Shown here piece after piece: positions 1 through 11,453 of a stretch of DNA of 64,000 bases. Under the pieces are notes generated by a model, which saw only the letters and a list, made by a program, of their open reading frames with translations, was not told the DNA's origin and did no database searches. The DNA comes from Ceratobasidium sp. AG-K (taxonomy: Eukaryota; Basidiomycota; Agaricomycetes; Cantharellales; Ceratobasidiaceae), in NCBI GenBank assembly GCA_037039685.1, contig JAWNGF010000014.1, positions 434,001-498,000 on the forward strand, in the 5' to 3' direction. Position numbers and translations under genes: made by a program. The first letter of the stretch is position 1; the number at the start of each line of letters is the position of its first letter.

Positions 1-874
1 AAATTATAAAGATGTTGCAACCCAACACTGTGATGGTTGCCCGACTGTAACTGTATGTGCTCAAGTCAAGACTTAGAGAGACATGGCACCCAAAGAACTG
101 TGAACTGTAAACTTGTGAATGGCACTAAGACCTGAGGATCCAAGGTAACCCTGAGGGAAACCCAGTGAGAGACTATTTGTTGGGGAAATGACGAAGGCAA
201 AACAAGATGGGGGGTCCCATGCTTGTTGTTGCCTCAATATATATTTCAGAAAAGACATGAGTCATACTCAAAGCCAAGAAACATGTTCATACAAACTAAA
301 CCATCAGTAGAAAGCTTCTATGAGTCATGTCCAATAAAGGAACATGACTTTGCCAGGAAAGGGAAGTCATAAGACAAAAGAGAAATGAAGCAGCTTAATG
401 CTGTGCAAGAACAAAGGAAACCAGAACAAGGGAAGGCAGGAACAAAGAGAAGCAAAAACAAAGGGAACATAAGACAGCAGCCACAAGACCAAGTCTATGG
501 ATGGAGCCCTTGGTCACAACACAAGCCTTCAACTCAAATTTTTGTGTTCAGTTGGACCCCATCTGGATTTGTCAGGTTCACAGACCATTAATTTTGATGC
601 TTTGGTGCCTCACTTCTCACATCATCTGTTTTGTTGCAGGCAACCCTCCTGTTGATTTGTTCCCTAACTGAAATATGTGGTAGTTATGTAGTGGTGTGTG
701 AAATGGTGATGGGTAGTATCTTGACTCCATGGGTGTCTCACATTGAGCTTTGCACTATTGGCCACCATGAAGGTAGCAGCTGTATTCCTGATATGTGTAT
801 GTCAGTCGTGGAACTGAGGTTAACTCGCGATTGAGCAAGCCACTGATATGCTACGCATGCATTCAAGTTAGATA
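1..874. other. No supported gene; unassigned sequence
   Basis: I see no ORF with a recognisable domain here. The stretch is poorer in CpG than its right-hand neighbour and has purine-rich runs around 360-480. It could be part of a repeat cut by the window edge, but no terminal repeats or coding remnants are visible. Confidence 0.5.
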
Positions 875-2181
875 TCAAGAGTCGCTATTCCCTCCTGCTC
901 CCTCCTCAACTTTCGGCACTCCAACCTGCTTCAGTAGTTCCACCACCCCCTTCGCCTTGATCGCCCGAAGCTCGCCATCGCTCTTGGCCAGCAGCATCCC
1001 CGCAAATCCGAGCGAGTTAATACTCAGTCGCTGGGGCTTATGAGCCTCCTCGCCTTCCGCCCCCGGCTCAGGCTGTAGCTCATCCACAGTAGTCTCCCTC
1101 AGCCTCGGAATCAAGTGCATATGCTCGCCAGTAAGCAGAATATTATAGCTTGGTACCGACGCCCGTCCCGTGCCGGCTGGTCCGAGGTCGCTGCCCTGTG
1201 AGCTGTGGTATAATCGAACAGTTTGGACTGCTTCATCGAGGAGGCGCATGAATGCATGCGTGAGGGTGTTCGAGAGTGTTTCGAGGGATTCGGTGGAGAG
1301 GGGTTTGGTTCCTGTTTGGATGGGTTGGGGGAGGTCGAGTCGTACGGCCAGGTGGACGTAAGGAAGGGGTAGGGAGAATACTTTGGCTGAGGGGGCGAGG
1401 TCAGTGACGGCGCAAAGAGGTGCTTGGAAACGCACTATCATCCTCAAGCTTCAACGTCCGCACGTAAGCCTCCGCTGGCGGGCCACTACTTTCTTCTTCT
1501 TCTTCCTCGTCCTCGTTGGCATCCTGGGCGCTAGGGATGAACTGGATGTGCTTGTGAGGCTGACTTGCACCCGAGTTGGCTCCACAATTGTAAAAGGCGA
1601 AAAGGGGAGTAGGCGATTTTCGGGCCGCGCGGATGAGGAGGTAAGCTTGTGATAGATCGGAGGGCGTCAAAGGAGAGTCTTGCGGTTGGAACCCTGGCGA
1701 GCCATATCCGGGGTGAGAGCAAGGTGACTTGAATAGGGGGCCTACCTTTCGTGACCATTAAAAAGTGCCCAGATATAACGCTAAACTTGTTCAACTAGAT
1801 CCAAGTTAGATCCGGCGTAACTATCGTGCGACGCACGCACAAGAATCGCATACTCGTCGCCATCTAGTTCGTCTTTGATCTCGCCCACGAAGAGGTCCGT
1901 AACATAGGGCGGGGCAAACGGGTCTGGTTTATCCTGCTTGGCGAAATCGGGGGCGGGAAGTATGGGTTTCTTTTGTAGCGCTGGGCAGGTGCTGATTATG
2001 AACTATGTCCCATTAGCTTAGAAGAATTGAAGAAAGGGCGCGGGTGACTAACGTTGAGGTTGTTCTCGGTAACTCGTACACGTGTGGACGGATAAAAGAA
2101 CAGCGATCCAGAAGATTTGGCTTGCGCGAATTTGGAGGGTATCGACGAGATTATTTCCGAATGTTTAACAAAATTGGACAT
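875..2181 (-). CDS. APA2: ATP adenylyltransferase / Ap4A phosphorylase (APA2-like)
   Basis: This is a diadenosine tetraphosphate phosphorylase of the HIT-related GAFH/APA family, a cytosolic or nuclear enzyme that splits Ap4A with phosphate into ATP and ADP. Five exons on the minus strand fit exactly: 2181-2053, 2002-1841, 1794-1746, 1693-1436 and 1386-875, giving 369 aa with introns of 46-52 nt. Visible motifs are the N-terminal AKSSGSLFFYPST, then LNKFSVISGHFLMVTKG, the HIT-like GASQPHKHIQFIP, and a C-terminal YNILLTGEHMHLIPR followed by LGFAGMLLAKS. All of these are typical of yeast APA1/APA2. The start is the first ATG after an upstream in-frame stop. An acidic insert (EDEEEEEESS) follows the HIT motif. 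The gene is divergent from the PHS1 gene with about 226 bp between starts. Confidence 0.93.
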
Positions 2182-2407
2182 GGTCGGGGCAGATATAGCA
2201 ATCGTCCGAAAGAGAGCCAGTGTAGAGCTTCTAGGTTATATCCAAGACAGAAAGGTCTGGCTCAACAGGGTTCGTGTTTCTAATGAGAGCTCGGTGGTTG
2301 GAGTCGTGGGAGAGCTTGCGGCGATCAGGGTCGAGTAAGCGCCGAGCGTTTGACCGGCTGCCACGACACTTCTTTGCCGGCAACCACGTCCACGCGTATC
2401 CACAACA
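2182..2407. promoter_or_regulatory. Shared divergent promoter region APA2 / PHS1
   Basis: The two start codons face away from each other across 226 bp, so both promoters must lie here. I see no clear TATA box. Confidence 0.5.
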
Positions 2408-3428
2408 ATGGCGCGCGAACAGGCCAACGCAGGAAAGGCTCGCTCGTCGCGCGGTACGTAAAAAATCACACAAAAAGACTCATACTGAAAGAATTGCAGG
2501 CCCCAGTCCCGTCGTAAAATACTACCTCATCGCCTATAATGTTGTTTCGTGCATTGGCTGGGCGGTAGTCCTCGGTGCGACGCTCGCACACCTGTTCGGC
2601 ATCAACACTCCTCCTCCATCTATTCTAAAACGACTCCTTGGCGTATCTAGAGCGCCCAAACCGCCACGTTGGCTCCCACCCTCTGTTCACCCCCTGTTCA
2701 ACCGTGCTTCCACGACATTCGCAGTTGGTGGTGTAGGCCCCATTGTACGAATCGTCCAAACAGGAGCCCTACTCGAAGTCGTACATGTCCTACTCGGATT
2801 TGTACGCAGCCCTTTGGTCACGACCGCCATGCAAGTCGCGAGCCGGATTTATTTGGTCTGGGGCGTAACCGAGTCGTTTCCTGCTGTGAGTCGCCACGTA
2901 TGTAGTTGCGAAATTTACTAACTTTGTCTAGACGCGCGTGAACCCATTTTATGCGAGCATGGTGTTTGCGTGGTCGTTGACCGAGGTGATTCGGTACAGC
3001 TTTTATGCGTTTAATTTGGCTGGCAGCGAACCGCGCATTTTGGTGTGGCTTCGGTGAGTTCTACGAATAGCCAATTCGCTGCTTCTAACCGGTTCGAATA
3101 GTTACACAGCTTTCTACATCTTGTACCCCCTCGGTGCTGGTTCGGAGGCTGCTCTCATATACTCGACGCTGCCCAAATCGTCCCCGCTGAGTGGAAACTG
3201 GTCTCCGTACGACTTGTTGAGGGGATTTTTCATTACGATCTGGGGACCCGGTAAGTCCTACTCATCGTTTCGAATGCCCAATCCTAACCAGACGCCACGA
3301 CAGGTTTGTATGTGATGTATACCTACATGATCAAACAGCGCCGCAAGGTTCTCGGTGGTGGAAAGGCGCGCGTAGATTCCAAGAGCAGGTTGGAGCACCT
3401 CCAGTCGCAATCGCGCAAGGCGGATTAA
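2408..3428 (+). CDS. PHS1: Very-long-chain (3R)-3-hydroxyacyl-CoA dehydratase (PHS1/HACD)
   Basis: This is the third enzyme of the ER fatty-acid elongation cycle. It dehydrates 3-hydroxyacyl-CoA to trans-2-enoyl-CoA. Five exons (2408-2453, 2500-2885, 2932-3053, 3102-3250, 3304-3428) join in frame to 275 aa. Family signatures include the first membrane segment KYYLIAYNVVSCIGWAVVL, then LLEVVHVLLGFVRSPL, QVASRIYLVWG, SLTEVIRYSFYAFNL and YTAFYILYPLGAGSE. The last two carry the conserved Tyr and Glu of the catalytic pair. Several hydrophobic helices and a basic C-terminal tail fit an ER multipass protein. The ATG at 2408 opens a 15-codon first exon. Confidence 0.95.
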
Positions 3429-3952
3429 AATTTCCCGGGGCGGCCAAAAGGGACCCAGATGGATACTGTATTCTAGAGATCTTGATAGAACAGCTACCGT
3501 TATACCACGAATTCTGGGCGAGGATGCTATTTTTTCAATTAGTCCAAACCAGCGTGTAGCCGTGTGCAGTAAAAATCATCATAGTTGCAACAAGTGCCAA
3601 GTGGCTGAGCAAACGTGGCGCGCAAGCAGCCACCCATAGCCACAAGCACTGCCACGTGACGCTAACTCACCCAAAGACCCAGAAACTGCTTGTCGGTCAC
3701 CCTTCAAGTCATAGAATATTGTAAAGGAGGCGAGTCAACTCATCCCCTGACACTCGATGCCGAATTCAAGACGGGCGCTGACGATCCTCGTGACGCCAGT
3801 CGGTCGTGCATACATCCCGTCCAGGATTTTCATCTCCCATAATGCGTGGGACCCTGATTTTCCCGTGGCAATCCGTCCGGACAAGAAACTGCGTATTTCC
3901 CCGTCTTTCTCGTCCATCTCTCGACTATCCCCACTCCACTTGCTGACTTAAA
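3429..3952. other. Intergenic, no gene seen
   Basis: Short ORFs only, none with a domain. The 3' end probably holds the promoter of the small relic gene at 3953. Confidence 0.5.
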
Positions 3953-4077
3953 ATGACACCTCAAGTGAGTTGAATTGCGTGATCTTGAACTAGTGTCTTA
4001 CCATTAATTACAAGACCAAGCGCAAGAAGGCCCCAGACTCGCCTCAGAAAGACGGCGCCCAGTTTCCATCGAGTGGG
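3953..4077 (+). pseudogene. Relic 5' end of an A/B-family small gene
   Basis: A 12-nt exon (ATG ACA CCT CAA, 3953-3964) is followed by GTGAGT, a 50-nt intron and an exon starting ACC AAG CGC at 4015. This matches the MxPx first exon and exon 2 start of the small-gene families at 8-24 kb. No later exons follow: the next copy of the shared upstream element begins at about 4130. I read it as a truncated duplicate. It could still produce a very short peptide. Confidence 0.5.
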
Positions 4078-4129
4078 GTGTGTCTTCGCATACACCCCGT
4101 TCTTATTTTGCTGGACACTAATCATCTAG

Positions 4130-4190
4130 AGCCAAGCCCAAAATTTTCGAGAACCGAACGGGGATGCTACGTTTGGAGGATCAATTTCCT
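4130..4190 (+). promoter_or_regulatory. Shared upstream element, copy before relic at 4324
   Basis: It begins AGCCAAGCCC, then AAATTTTCGAG and TGCTACGTTTGG. It aligns with the elements upstream of B1, B2, B3 and A3, and lies 194 bp before the ATG of the next relic. Confidence 0.6.
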
Positions 4191-4323
4191 TTCTTGGTGT
4201 GGATGGGTGACCCCGAAACCCCGACGGTGATCCACTCGCATATAAAATCACGAGGTGACTCCAGATTCGTCGTTTAAGTTCTCCTCGTCTCTCCCACCAC
4301 ATCCACCCAGATATCGAGTTATA

Positions 4324-4414
4324 ATGGCACGTCCGGTAGGTCTACCTCGCCCGCTCTCTCGACTATGTCTCACTGGTATACTAGAAACACAAACGTGAAC
4401 GTAAATCGCTTTAG
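4324..4414 (+). pseudogene. Second relic of the A/B small-gene family
   Basis: ATG GCA CGT CCG (4324-4335) is a 12-nt first exon followed by GTAGGT. The exon 2 candidate starting at 4385 begins AAA CAC AAA CGT and reaches an in-frame TAG at 4412-4414. No downstream family exons are found before the kinase gene on the other strand. It is probably dead. Confidence 0.5.
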
Positions 4415-4685
4415 AAATCAAGCAACGAAAGCATTGTTGGAATCATAAGGCCCGGGATACCGTCTCAAATATTTATATAAATGTAACGCGGCGATCGCGT
4501 CAGAGTCCGGTGTAACATGCCACGGGCTTAGGTTCCGCCCTCGCCCGAAAGTCGTTCCCAAGTAGTATAATAATGTCACAGGAGTTATCACACACCCCAT
4601 CTGCTCCCGTAAGTATATGTGGCCCTAACTACATCTCAAGGGGCCCTGATCCACGTTCCAGTCCAAAGCTACTCATAGGCTTCAT

Positions 4686-6010
4686 CTATGCGGGACATGG
4701 GTCAGCGAGTTCGACAAGTTCACTCTTCGCAAACACACTGACAGAATTTAAAATATGGATCACACTCGGACGTGTCTTGGGGTCGTATGCCCAACATCTT
4801 TGGAGTAAGATCCATAGTGAGTTGCCGTGCAGACTATCGGAGGGTATGTGGCCTTCGGGTCGTTCAGGGTATTTTTGAGTTGCAATGCTTAGGATCACTG
4901 CGATATCCGATTTTTCTGGATAAGGAACTCGGCCGGTGATAGTTTCCTGTGCTCTTCACGTTACCCTTGAACTTGTGGCTCTGCAAATCTCTCGTACCAA
5001 TATAGTCTGCCAAACGAAATTGGATTAGAGGAATGTGATAGCTCCATGGACGTCGACATACCATTCCAAGCGCATACACGTCAGATTCAATGGTTAAAGC
5101 GTTCGATCCCTCTAACAATTCGGGAGCCTAGGGACACGGAAGCGATTACGTTAAACCTTCGCACCTAGAAGTGAGTTTCTTACAGTCCAACGCGCCGAAA
5201 AACCAGGTTGGGTTGTGGTGCCTGTGAATTGCAGAGTAGGCCCGTGTAGGACGGCGTTACCGAAGTCGGCGAGCATTGGAGCTCCCTCGCTGGAAACCAG
5301 CACATTGGACTATTTGAAACGTATAGCTATGTTAAAGCATAAATAAGGTGAGACTCGTACCCCTTTGAGATCACCGTGTACCTGGTCTCAAAAGTCAATA
5401 TATTGTAGGTCGGTGACCTCGACTTACTATGTTGCAGCTATGCAGGTATGCGAGCCCTTCGGCAATTTTCGTGCTCTGAGAGGTAGTTGCTTATTCCGGG
5501 TCATATAACCAATACCACTGAACTCCCACCATTTGGCAGCGATCAACATTTGAATGTTGAGAGAGGTACGTTGGTACGTCTCCGTTAGCTACCCATGGTG
5601 ATACCATCCCAATTTGATCGTGGAACTCAACCAAGCCCAACAGCTGTAAAACATGTGGGTGTTGACACTTGGACCATGTGTGGATTTCCCTGGCAGCGCG
5701 CTGCGCTATTTAAGTGTGAGGAACTCAACCAGCTAGGCACACGGCACCTTTAGAGACTTTTGGCCATCTTCAGAGGTATTCACATGAAACCTTCTGGTTT
5801 TTATAGCGACTGGAGTACCGTCCTTTAATACTCCACGGTAAACATCGCCAAATCCACCATGGGCTACGGGAATAGCAGAGCACGAAGGTAGGTTCAGATT
5901 TTTGGTTATATTTGGGCAGCCATGATTGCCCAGTTGAAGTATGATCTCTGAAACCGACTGTCATAGTACGGTATTTAGTGGTAGCTGCGGTGATTTACGC
6001 AACTTACCAT
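4686..6010 (-). CDS. TKL-type protein kinase, catalytic domain
   Basis: This is a Ser/Thr or dual-specificity kinase of the tyrosine-kinase-like group that is expanded in Agaricomycetes. The pieces run in order through short introns. SVSEIILQLGNHGC (from 5957) comes first, then the glycine loop AHGGFGDVYRG with PVAIK, and HPHVLQLLGLVE. The catalytic loop is HGDLKGSN, with Gly in place of Arg in HRD. Then follow LADFGN, APELLEGS, SDVYALGM and the C-lobe RCWAYDPKTRPS. The ATP lysine, catalytic Asp and DFG are all present, so it should be active. The stop is at 4686. The start is uncertain: an ATG sits at 6010-6008 directly before an intron, but an upstream 84-nt exon (6091-6008) is open in the same frame and may link to the Rab-like sequence. 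Exon edges are approximate. Confidence 0.8.
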
Positions 6011-6172
6011 GAGACGACTGATTCTAACTGCCTCTGTGGCTGAGTTTTGGGAGGACTCTGAAGCTCTCAGAGACTCCTGGGAATAGACGTCCTGTAAACA
6101 ATTGTACCAACAACAGGTGTTTTGTTTTTAAGAGGGTGCAGCAATATTTTATGTGATGCCGTGTTGACTCAC

Positions 6173-7351
6173 TCGTGGAGGTAGTCCTGGGGTTCCTAAC
6201 TCGCGTCGAAACCAGTCGATCATTTTTGAGTATATCCCAGTGCCGGTATCTACTGAGGGTGGAGCAGGCTGTAGATGTCGAATCAGACGCAATGCAGGTT
6301 GTCATAACGGAAATACAGGCTTTTTTTTCGTCAAAGACTCCTCGCCTGATTTTTTGAATGATTAAATGTGTTGCGTCCTCGAACACCTTTAGGGTCGACG
6401 AGGTTGCGTCAAATGGAGGCATAATACATTCTTAGCAGTTTTACATACCTTGTTGACATTGTCGCCTGTTTTGGCACTAGCCTCGGCATATAGCAACCCT
6501 TCTTCATAGGCAAAGCGTTCCCCTTCAGCCTGTGATACCACTCGCCATTTGCGAGCTTTGTATTATAGGTTAACCAAATGAGATACGTTGGGACTAGAAC
6601 CGGGTAATGCAGCTTCTGCTTACCATGGTTTATTTCGGGCGGTATATCCTCATTCCGCTGTCCTTCTACACATAGATCCAACTTGTTCGCCACTAGAATA
6701 CACGTGACGTGCGGACTGGCATGCGTTCGTATCCCAGCGAGCCAGACCCGTACACGCTCGAAGCCTATGCGGGGGATGGCGGCGATGGCGATGAGAACAC
6801 ATCAGAGGCTGGGCGTTAGTTGAGGTGGGATGACCAAACGTGCTCACTAGCCCTCGATGTTACGTCGTATACGATTAAAGCCCCCAACGTGGATTTGTAG
6901 TACTGCAAGCTGACCGTGTAAAACCGTTCGGCGCCAGCCAGGTCCCAACCTATCAGGGCGGTTCCGATCTTGTTAGCTTGAGCTGGTTGGCTAAACTAAT
7001 TATCACCCACATAGGATCTTAACGACCTTGTCCTCACCCAGTAACTTAACTTGCTTAACCTTGAAACTTGAGCCAATCTAAATATCACATAGCCATCACG
7101 TATGTTATTGGGTGGCGAGGGTTAAACAACGGTCACACAAACACACCGTGGCCGGAACCCAAGGCGAGAAACCTTCCTCCATAAAACTGCAGAGAAGACT
7201 GGTTTTTCTGTACACCAGTTACTTAGTATTCGCCTATTATCAACATGACGTAGAGCGAGACTTGCCCGACACCTGAGTCTCCGGTGATTACAAACTTTAA
7301 TGGATCATCCCTGTAGTTAGAGTGAACTACGGTCACTTCTCTCATCATCAT
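6173..7351 (-). pseudogene. Rab-like small GTPase, degenerate or fused
   Basis: Exons of a Rab/Ras GTPase can be followed on the minus strand. LKFVITGDSGVG is at the P-loop, WDLAGAERF at G3, YYKSTLGALIVYDVTS comes next, then CILVANKLDLC at G4, EASAKTGDNV at G5, and a Rab2-like C-terminal helix VFEDATHLIIQKIRRGVFD. Two key residues are off. The P-loop Lys is Gln in the open frame (GDSGVGQVSL), and the G3 Gln is Ala. A one-base G insertion would also explain the P-loop. No C-terminal Cys prenylation motif is seen. It is either a pseudogene, a nucleotide-binding-dead paralogue, or the N-terminal half of a fusion with the kinase downstream. The ATG at 7351 is the last of three in a row. Confidence 0.6.
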
Positions 7352-8138
7352 GGACCCACCAGTTCCAAGACTGCATCCCGCTTATTCAAATCGCTCCGTC
7401 TGAGAAGGGGCGAAGGGATTATTACGATAAGCGCGCACGTTGACTTGGGCGACTTCTAGAAGCTCGGGTCCGCGCCACGTGAGACTTTGTCATCAGCCTC
7501 CTGGGCCTATCCTCCCGTACTCGCGCTACCCTGGGTGGACACACGCCTCCCATTCCTTCCAAGATTTTTCCTCTTTATGAGGCCAAATGATTTGCCCTGC
7601 GTTCATGTGGCTCGTTAAAATGTACTCGAAAAAAATCTCCAGCACGTGACAGAATAATGCATAAGGGCCAATAGAAGCGTCGAACAACGCGTTCCATTCT
7701 CAGTCTCATAGCTGTAAATTTGAGTGCTTTCTGTCTCAAATTTACCCCTGGTCTCGATATGACACAAAATCTCCCACATAGCTCAAAATCTCCCACATAG
7801 CTCACTCCTGTTGAGATGAGAACCACAGCAATAAGTCAATCAGCATACTTCGAACCTAATTCGACAGTCTGGTGACTCAACACATGAGCGATATGATTAT
7901 GTCGGGGTCTGACAGGGAGAAGCTTGTAGGAAGGAAGGGGAATTACACATTTACTTTCCCTACTCCCCCCCTGTCAAAAGTTGCAGCGCATGTGCTAATG
8001 AAATTGTTATCTTTGAACGGGATAGTGAGATATCAACTTGATAATCTCCTGACACGCATATATGCACCCCGAGCACCGGCGGACATGTTACATGACGGCA
8101 ATAAGACCTCCTGATGCCAAGATTTCGAGGCAATAAAC
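7352..8138. other. Intergenic, no gene seen
   Basis: ORFs at 7575-7826 (minus) and 7872-8114 (plus) show no recognisable domain or intron pattern. The region contains a short tandem repeat at 7765-7802. Confidence 0.45.
7765..7802. repeat. 19-bp direct tandem repeat, two copies
   Basis: The unit CAAAATCTCCCACATAGCT occurs twice in a row without mismatch. Confidence 0.9.
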
Positions 8139-8210
8139 CTTTCGGGACGTCAATCTCTAATGAACAAACTTGGTAGCTGATTGCCTATTTCTTGAAATGT
8201 CCGTTGACCC
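8139..8210 (+). promoter_or_regulatory. Shared upstream element, copy before A1
   Basis: TTTCGGGACGTCAATC is followed by CTTGGTAGCTGATTGCC and TTGACCCTGAATTG. The last part also matches the region upstream of A3. The core sits about 154 bp before the A1 ATG. Confidence 0.6.
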
Positions 8211-8293
8211 TGAATTGTAATGCCAATCAGTACCAAGCCACATCGTCCCTCCATTCCTCCCCTCGACTACCAACTTACAAGGATTGAATCATC

Positions 8294-8984
8294 ATGACAC
8301 CGAGAGTAAGTGCCTCCCACTCGTCTTGAATATGTTTCTCACTCTCTGCCTCAGACCGAGGACCATGAGTCTGACGTTGAGCTTGCCTGTACGTTAGTCA
8401 GCAATCTGTTTCTTTCTCGTGGCTGACATCGTAGACAGCGGAGAGCGCGTCAAACAGTGAGAGCGAGTGGACGGACGAAAGCGAGACAGCAGAGTCTGGT
8501 GAGCGGCTTGTCATTTTTAATCAACGCGCGCTCAACAATGATAGGGTCATGTGCTCTACCCGCCCAAGGTAAATTCTCTGCTTCTCTATCGAATTTAGCT
8601 GGCTGAACCAACGGCACAGAGCCCGTCTATGATGACCACACAATCAACTGGATAATCACCGCTCACAACCACACTATGCTCAACAAGGTTAAAAAGATGA
8701 AGGAAAGCATTGTCGAATCCAAGGAGCTAGTTGAATCAGCTCAAGCCAGACTCGACGCAGCTCAAGTCGGTATCAGTAATAAGAACCGTAGTATCCGAAG
8801 ATTGGCAGAGATCCATGAGCTCATGGAGAGGGGTGAGACGGATGCGGCACGGGAGGCGTTCAAGGCCGAGTTGGAGGTTATTCTACCCGAGTTGGGGGAA
8901 GAGGGTCTCCAAATGCTGAGGCGTGCAGCTCTTGCAAGGGCTGGGAACGCTGAAGATCCGGTCGCGAGCAGGAGTGAGGGCTAA
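8294..8984 (+). CDS. A1: small Ser/acidic plus coiled-coil protein, A family
   Basis: The function is not recognised. Five exons join in frame to 164 aa: 8294-8305, 8355-8388, 8439-8498, 8545-8568 and 8620-8984. Exon 1 encodes only MTPR. Exon 3 gives a Ser/Glu stretch with SESEWTDESE. The last exon starts with a conserved (N)TxxWxxxAxxxH-like segment (HTINWIITAHNHT). It then runs into a long charged helix from about residue 60 with coiled-coil character, ending in a Glu-rich helix. No signal peptide, membrane segment or catalytic motif is visible. It is the first complete gene of the A/B/R cluster and is preceded by the shared upstream element. Confidence 0.8.
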
Positions 8985-10005
8985 CGTTTTGCTGTGCCCT
9001 CCAGATTGTACGCATATTCAAAGTGATTATTGTCTAAGATTCTGTGCGAGGTCTAGCCCTAAGGTCTCTGAGACAATTATTCAATCGCCTTCGTCGATCA
9101 TAACCACAATCGCATTGCGCGTGTGGTCCTTTCGACGATAACGCCGGGTGATAGGGGAAGTCTGCGTCAGCACCCGAGGTACTCTAAGAGGTCGTAACCG
9201 CTGGAGAAAGTGACCGAAGGCGGCGCTGGCAGAAGAGATAAGAGATCAAATGCCGCCACTTGGGGCAATATGAGTATGAGGTATGCGCGGAAAGCACTGG
9301 GAACGCTAAGGCGCCTGTGGGCAGAAATCGCGTAGGTTCACTGTTTAGGTTTTATGACTCACGTGTCAATAAATTAGTACCATACTTAAGAAATCCAACC
9401 CACTCCCAAGAGCCGATCATACCTGCTGTGCTTAGAGTCTCGCGACACGCTGAGGGCATCATTGCAGGGAGCAAGGGATGTCGGGCAAGATCTTCCGCGA
9501 TCCATTTTATCAGCTAGGGGCGCGAGGAAGCACAGTGGAGCTCTTATGGTAAGTGAGCCGCGCTCCACAAGGGTGTTATTAGAAGCTTTCGATACAATCA
9601 TGTCTCCAGGTGGTCGCCGGGCAATCCGGATCACGCACTCGGTGATAAGTTTAGATTTTGTCGAGCGAGGATTAAAAAAATGCCATAAAGCTGCGCTCTA
9701 AATAAGTCAACTCGCCCTCCAGTCTCGTGCTGAATCCAACGTACCTTGATGTAGTTTAAAATACTGTACTTGGCCTTGGGGTTGTTACGTTACGCAGCAC
9801 ACATGCTTTATTGGTTTCAACAGCTTGACGCTTGTGCCTGTTTGAACCCTGCTTCGAGACCGGTCCTCCACGATAAGCGCATCGCCACCACATGTACAAG
9901 GGCCATCATATCACCTCCGCTTAATCGCCAACTCGGTCTGACCACAATGCTGCATCGTATCTCGATTGGTGGTGATGATACTCCGGCTAGAAGAGTTTTG
10001 TCGCG
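8985..10005. other. Intergenic, no gene seen
   Basis: Only short ORFs without domains. The right end is the R1 promoter. Confidence 0.5.
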
Positions 10006-10013
10006 TATATAAA
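10006..10013 (+). promoter_or_regulatory. TATA box of R1
   Basis: TATATAAA lies 68 bp before the ATG. R2 and R3 have TATA boxes at nearly the same distance (66 and 67 bp). Confidence 0.7.
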
Positions 10014-10073
10014 GCTAAATCCACCGAGTCTTGGTTGTCATCGATCCAACCACCTTCATCCTACTAAATTACA

Positions 10074-11453
10074 ATGCCTGCTATCAAAGCACCTGCCACT
10101 GTCCTCGTTACGGGTCGGTGTACCCGTCAATTGTGAATGCTAGGTGCTAACATTGCGTAGGGGCAAGTGGCTTTGTCGCCGTATGGGTCGTCAAGACCTT
10201 GCTCGAAGCCGGGTACGCGGTCCGGTATGTACCCATACCCTATACGGTACTTTGTTACTTACCCTGGTCAAGTGGAACTGTGCGGTCGGCATCCAAGGGT
10301 GACTATCTTGTCGATTTGTTCAAATCTTATGGAGACAAGTTCCAGTATGTTATCGTTGAGGATATGGCCGAGGTCAGTTCTGATTTGTACAAATAAACCG
10401 GTATGTGCTAAGACACGGTTCAGGATGGCGCGTTCGACGAGGCTGTAAAGGGAGTAGATGCCATCGCGCATACCGCTTCGCCATTCCATCTGCAGGCCGA
10501 CGACCCTGAGGGTAAGCTGAATTAATACAGTCAAGCGGCAGCACGCTAGTAATCGAGACTATAGAGGTCATTCGACCTGCGGTGGGTGGTACAGTGGGCA
10601 TCTTGGCCAGCGTCGGAAAGTATGGAACCAACGTGCAACGGATTGTCATTACATCGAGTGTCGCCGCCATCGGAGGTCTCTCCAAACCTCATGGTACAAT
10701 ATTCACCGAAGAGGATTGGAACACGTTCTCGGCGGAAGAGGTCGAAACCAAGGGGAAAGCCGCTAGTGCTGGTGACAAGTACAGCGCGAGCAAGTTATTG
10801 GCCGAACAAGCTGCGTGGGCGTACGTGGAGAATAACAAGCCCAAGTGGGATATCGCCACAATCAGCCCTCCGATGGTGAGTTTATTACCACATCCGCGCG
10901 ACGGCTACCTGATGCGCTCGATTAGATCTTCGGTCCTATTTTGCACCAGGTGTCTAGTCCAGCAAGTCTCAACACCTCGGTTGCGTATTTCCACCATCTT
11001 ATCAACACCAAGGAGGGCGAAATGAGCAAGGAAGAGTTGCTTGCACCCAACTTGTACGCATGTTGTCCGCTCTGCTTGCGATGCGCTGACCCGCTCTCCG
11101 TAGTAACTTTGTCGACGTCCGTGATGTGGCCCTCGCTCATGTCCGTGCTCTCGAGATTCCAGAAGCCGGAGGAAACCGATTTATCGTCGCCGGCGGGACA
11201 TTTTGCGGACAGGACGTCTGTAAGTAGGCTTGCTTCAGCATCGGTAACCAATAAAGTTGACGTTATCCCAGTAGATGCCCTTCCCCCTCACTATCCCCGC
11301 GGGACCCCTGGTGGTGGTAAAGGTCTCGTATACACTGTCTTCAACGCAGATAAAGCACGCAAAGTGCTCGGGATTGACTTTAAAGGGATAGAAGAGACTG
11401 CTCCTGCAACGGAGGAGGGTCTGAGGAGGCGTGGATGGGCGGTAACCGCTTGA
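10074..11453 (+). CDS. R1: NAD(P)-dependent reductase, extended SDR (DFR/aldehyde-reductase-like)
   Basis: This is an extended short-chain dehydrogenase resembling dihydroflavonol-4-reductase, cinnamoyl-CoA reductase and yeast GRE2-type ketone/aldehyde reductases. It is likely cytosolic and NADP-dependent. The substrate cannot be told. Eight exons (10074-10113, 10161-10224, 10273-10372, 10424-10511, 10565-10875, 10926-11053, 11104-11219, 11272-11453) join to 342 aa. Key motifs are VLVTG then ASGFVAVWVV (Rossmann TGxxGxxA) and RGTVRSASK, whose Arg suits NADP binding. AHTASPFHL follows, then ITSSVAAI and the catalytic YSASK near residue 170. The C-terminus is PPHYPRGTPGGGKG ... RRRGWAVTA. It is followed by a duplicate of its last exon and by B1. 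Confidence 0.92.
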
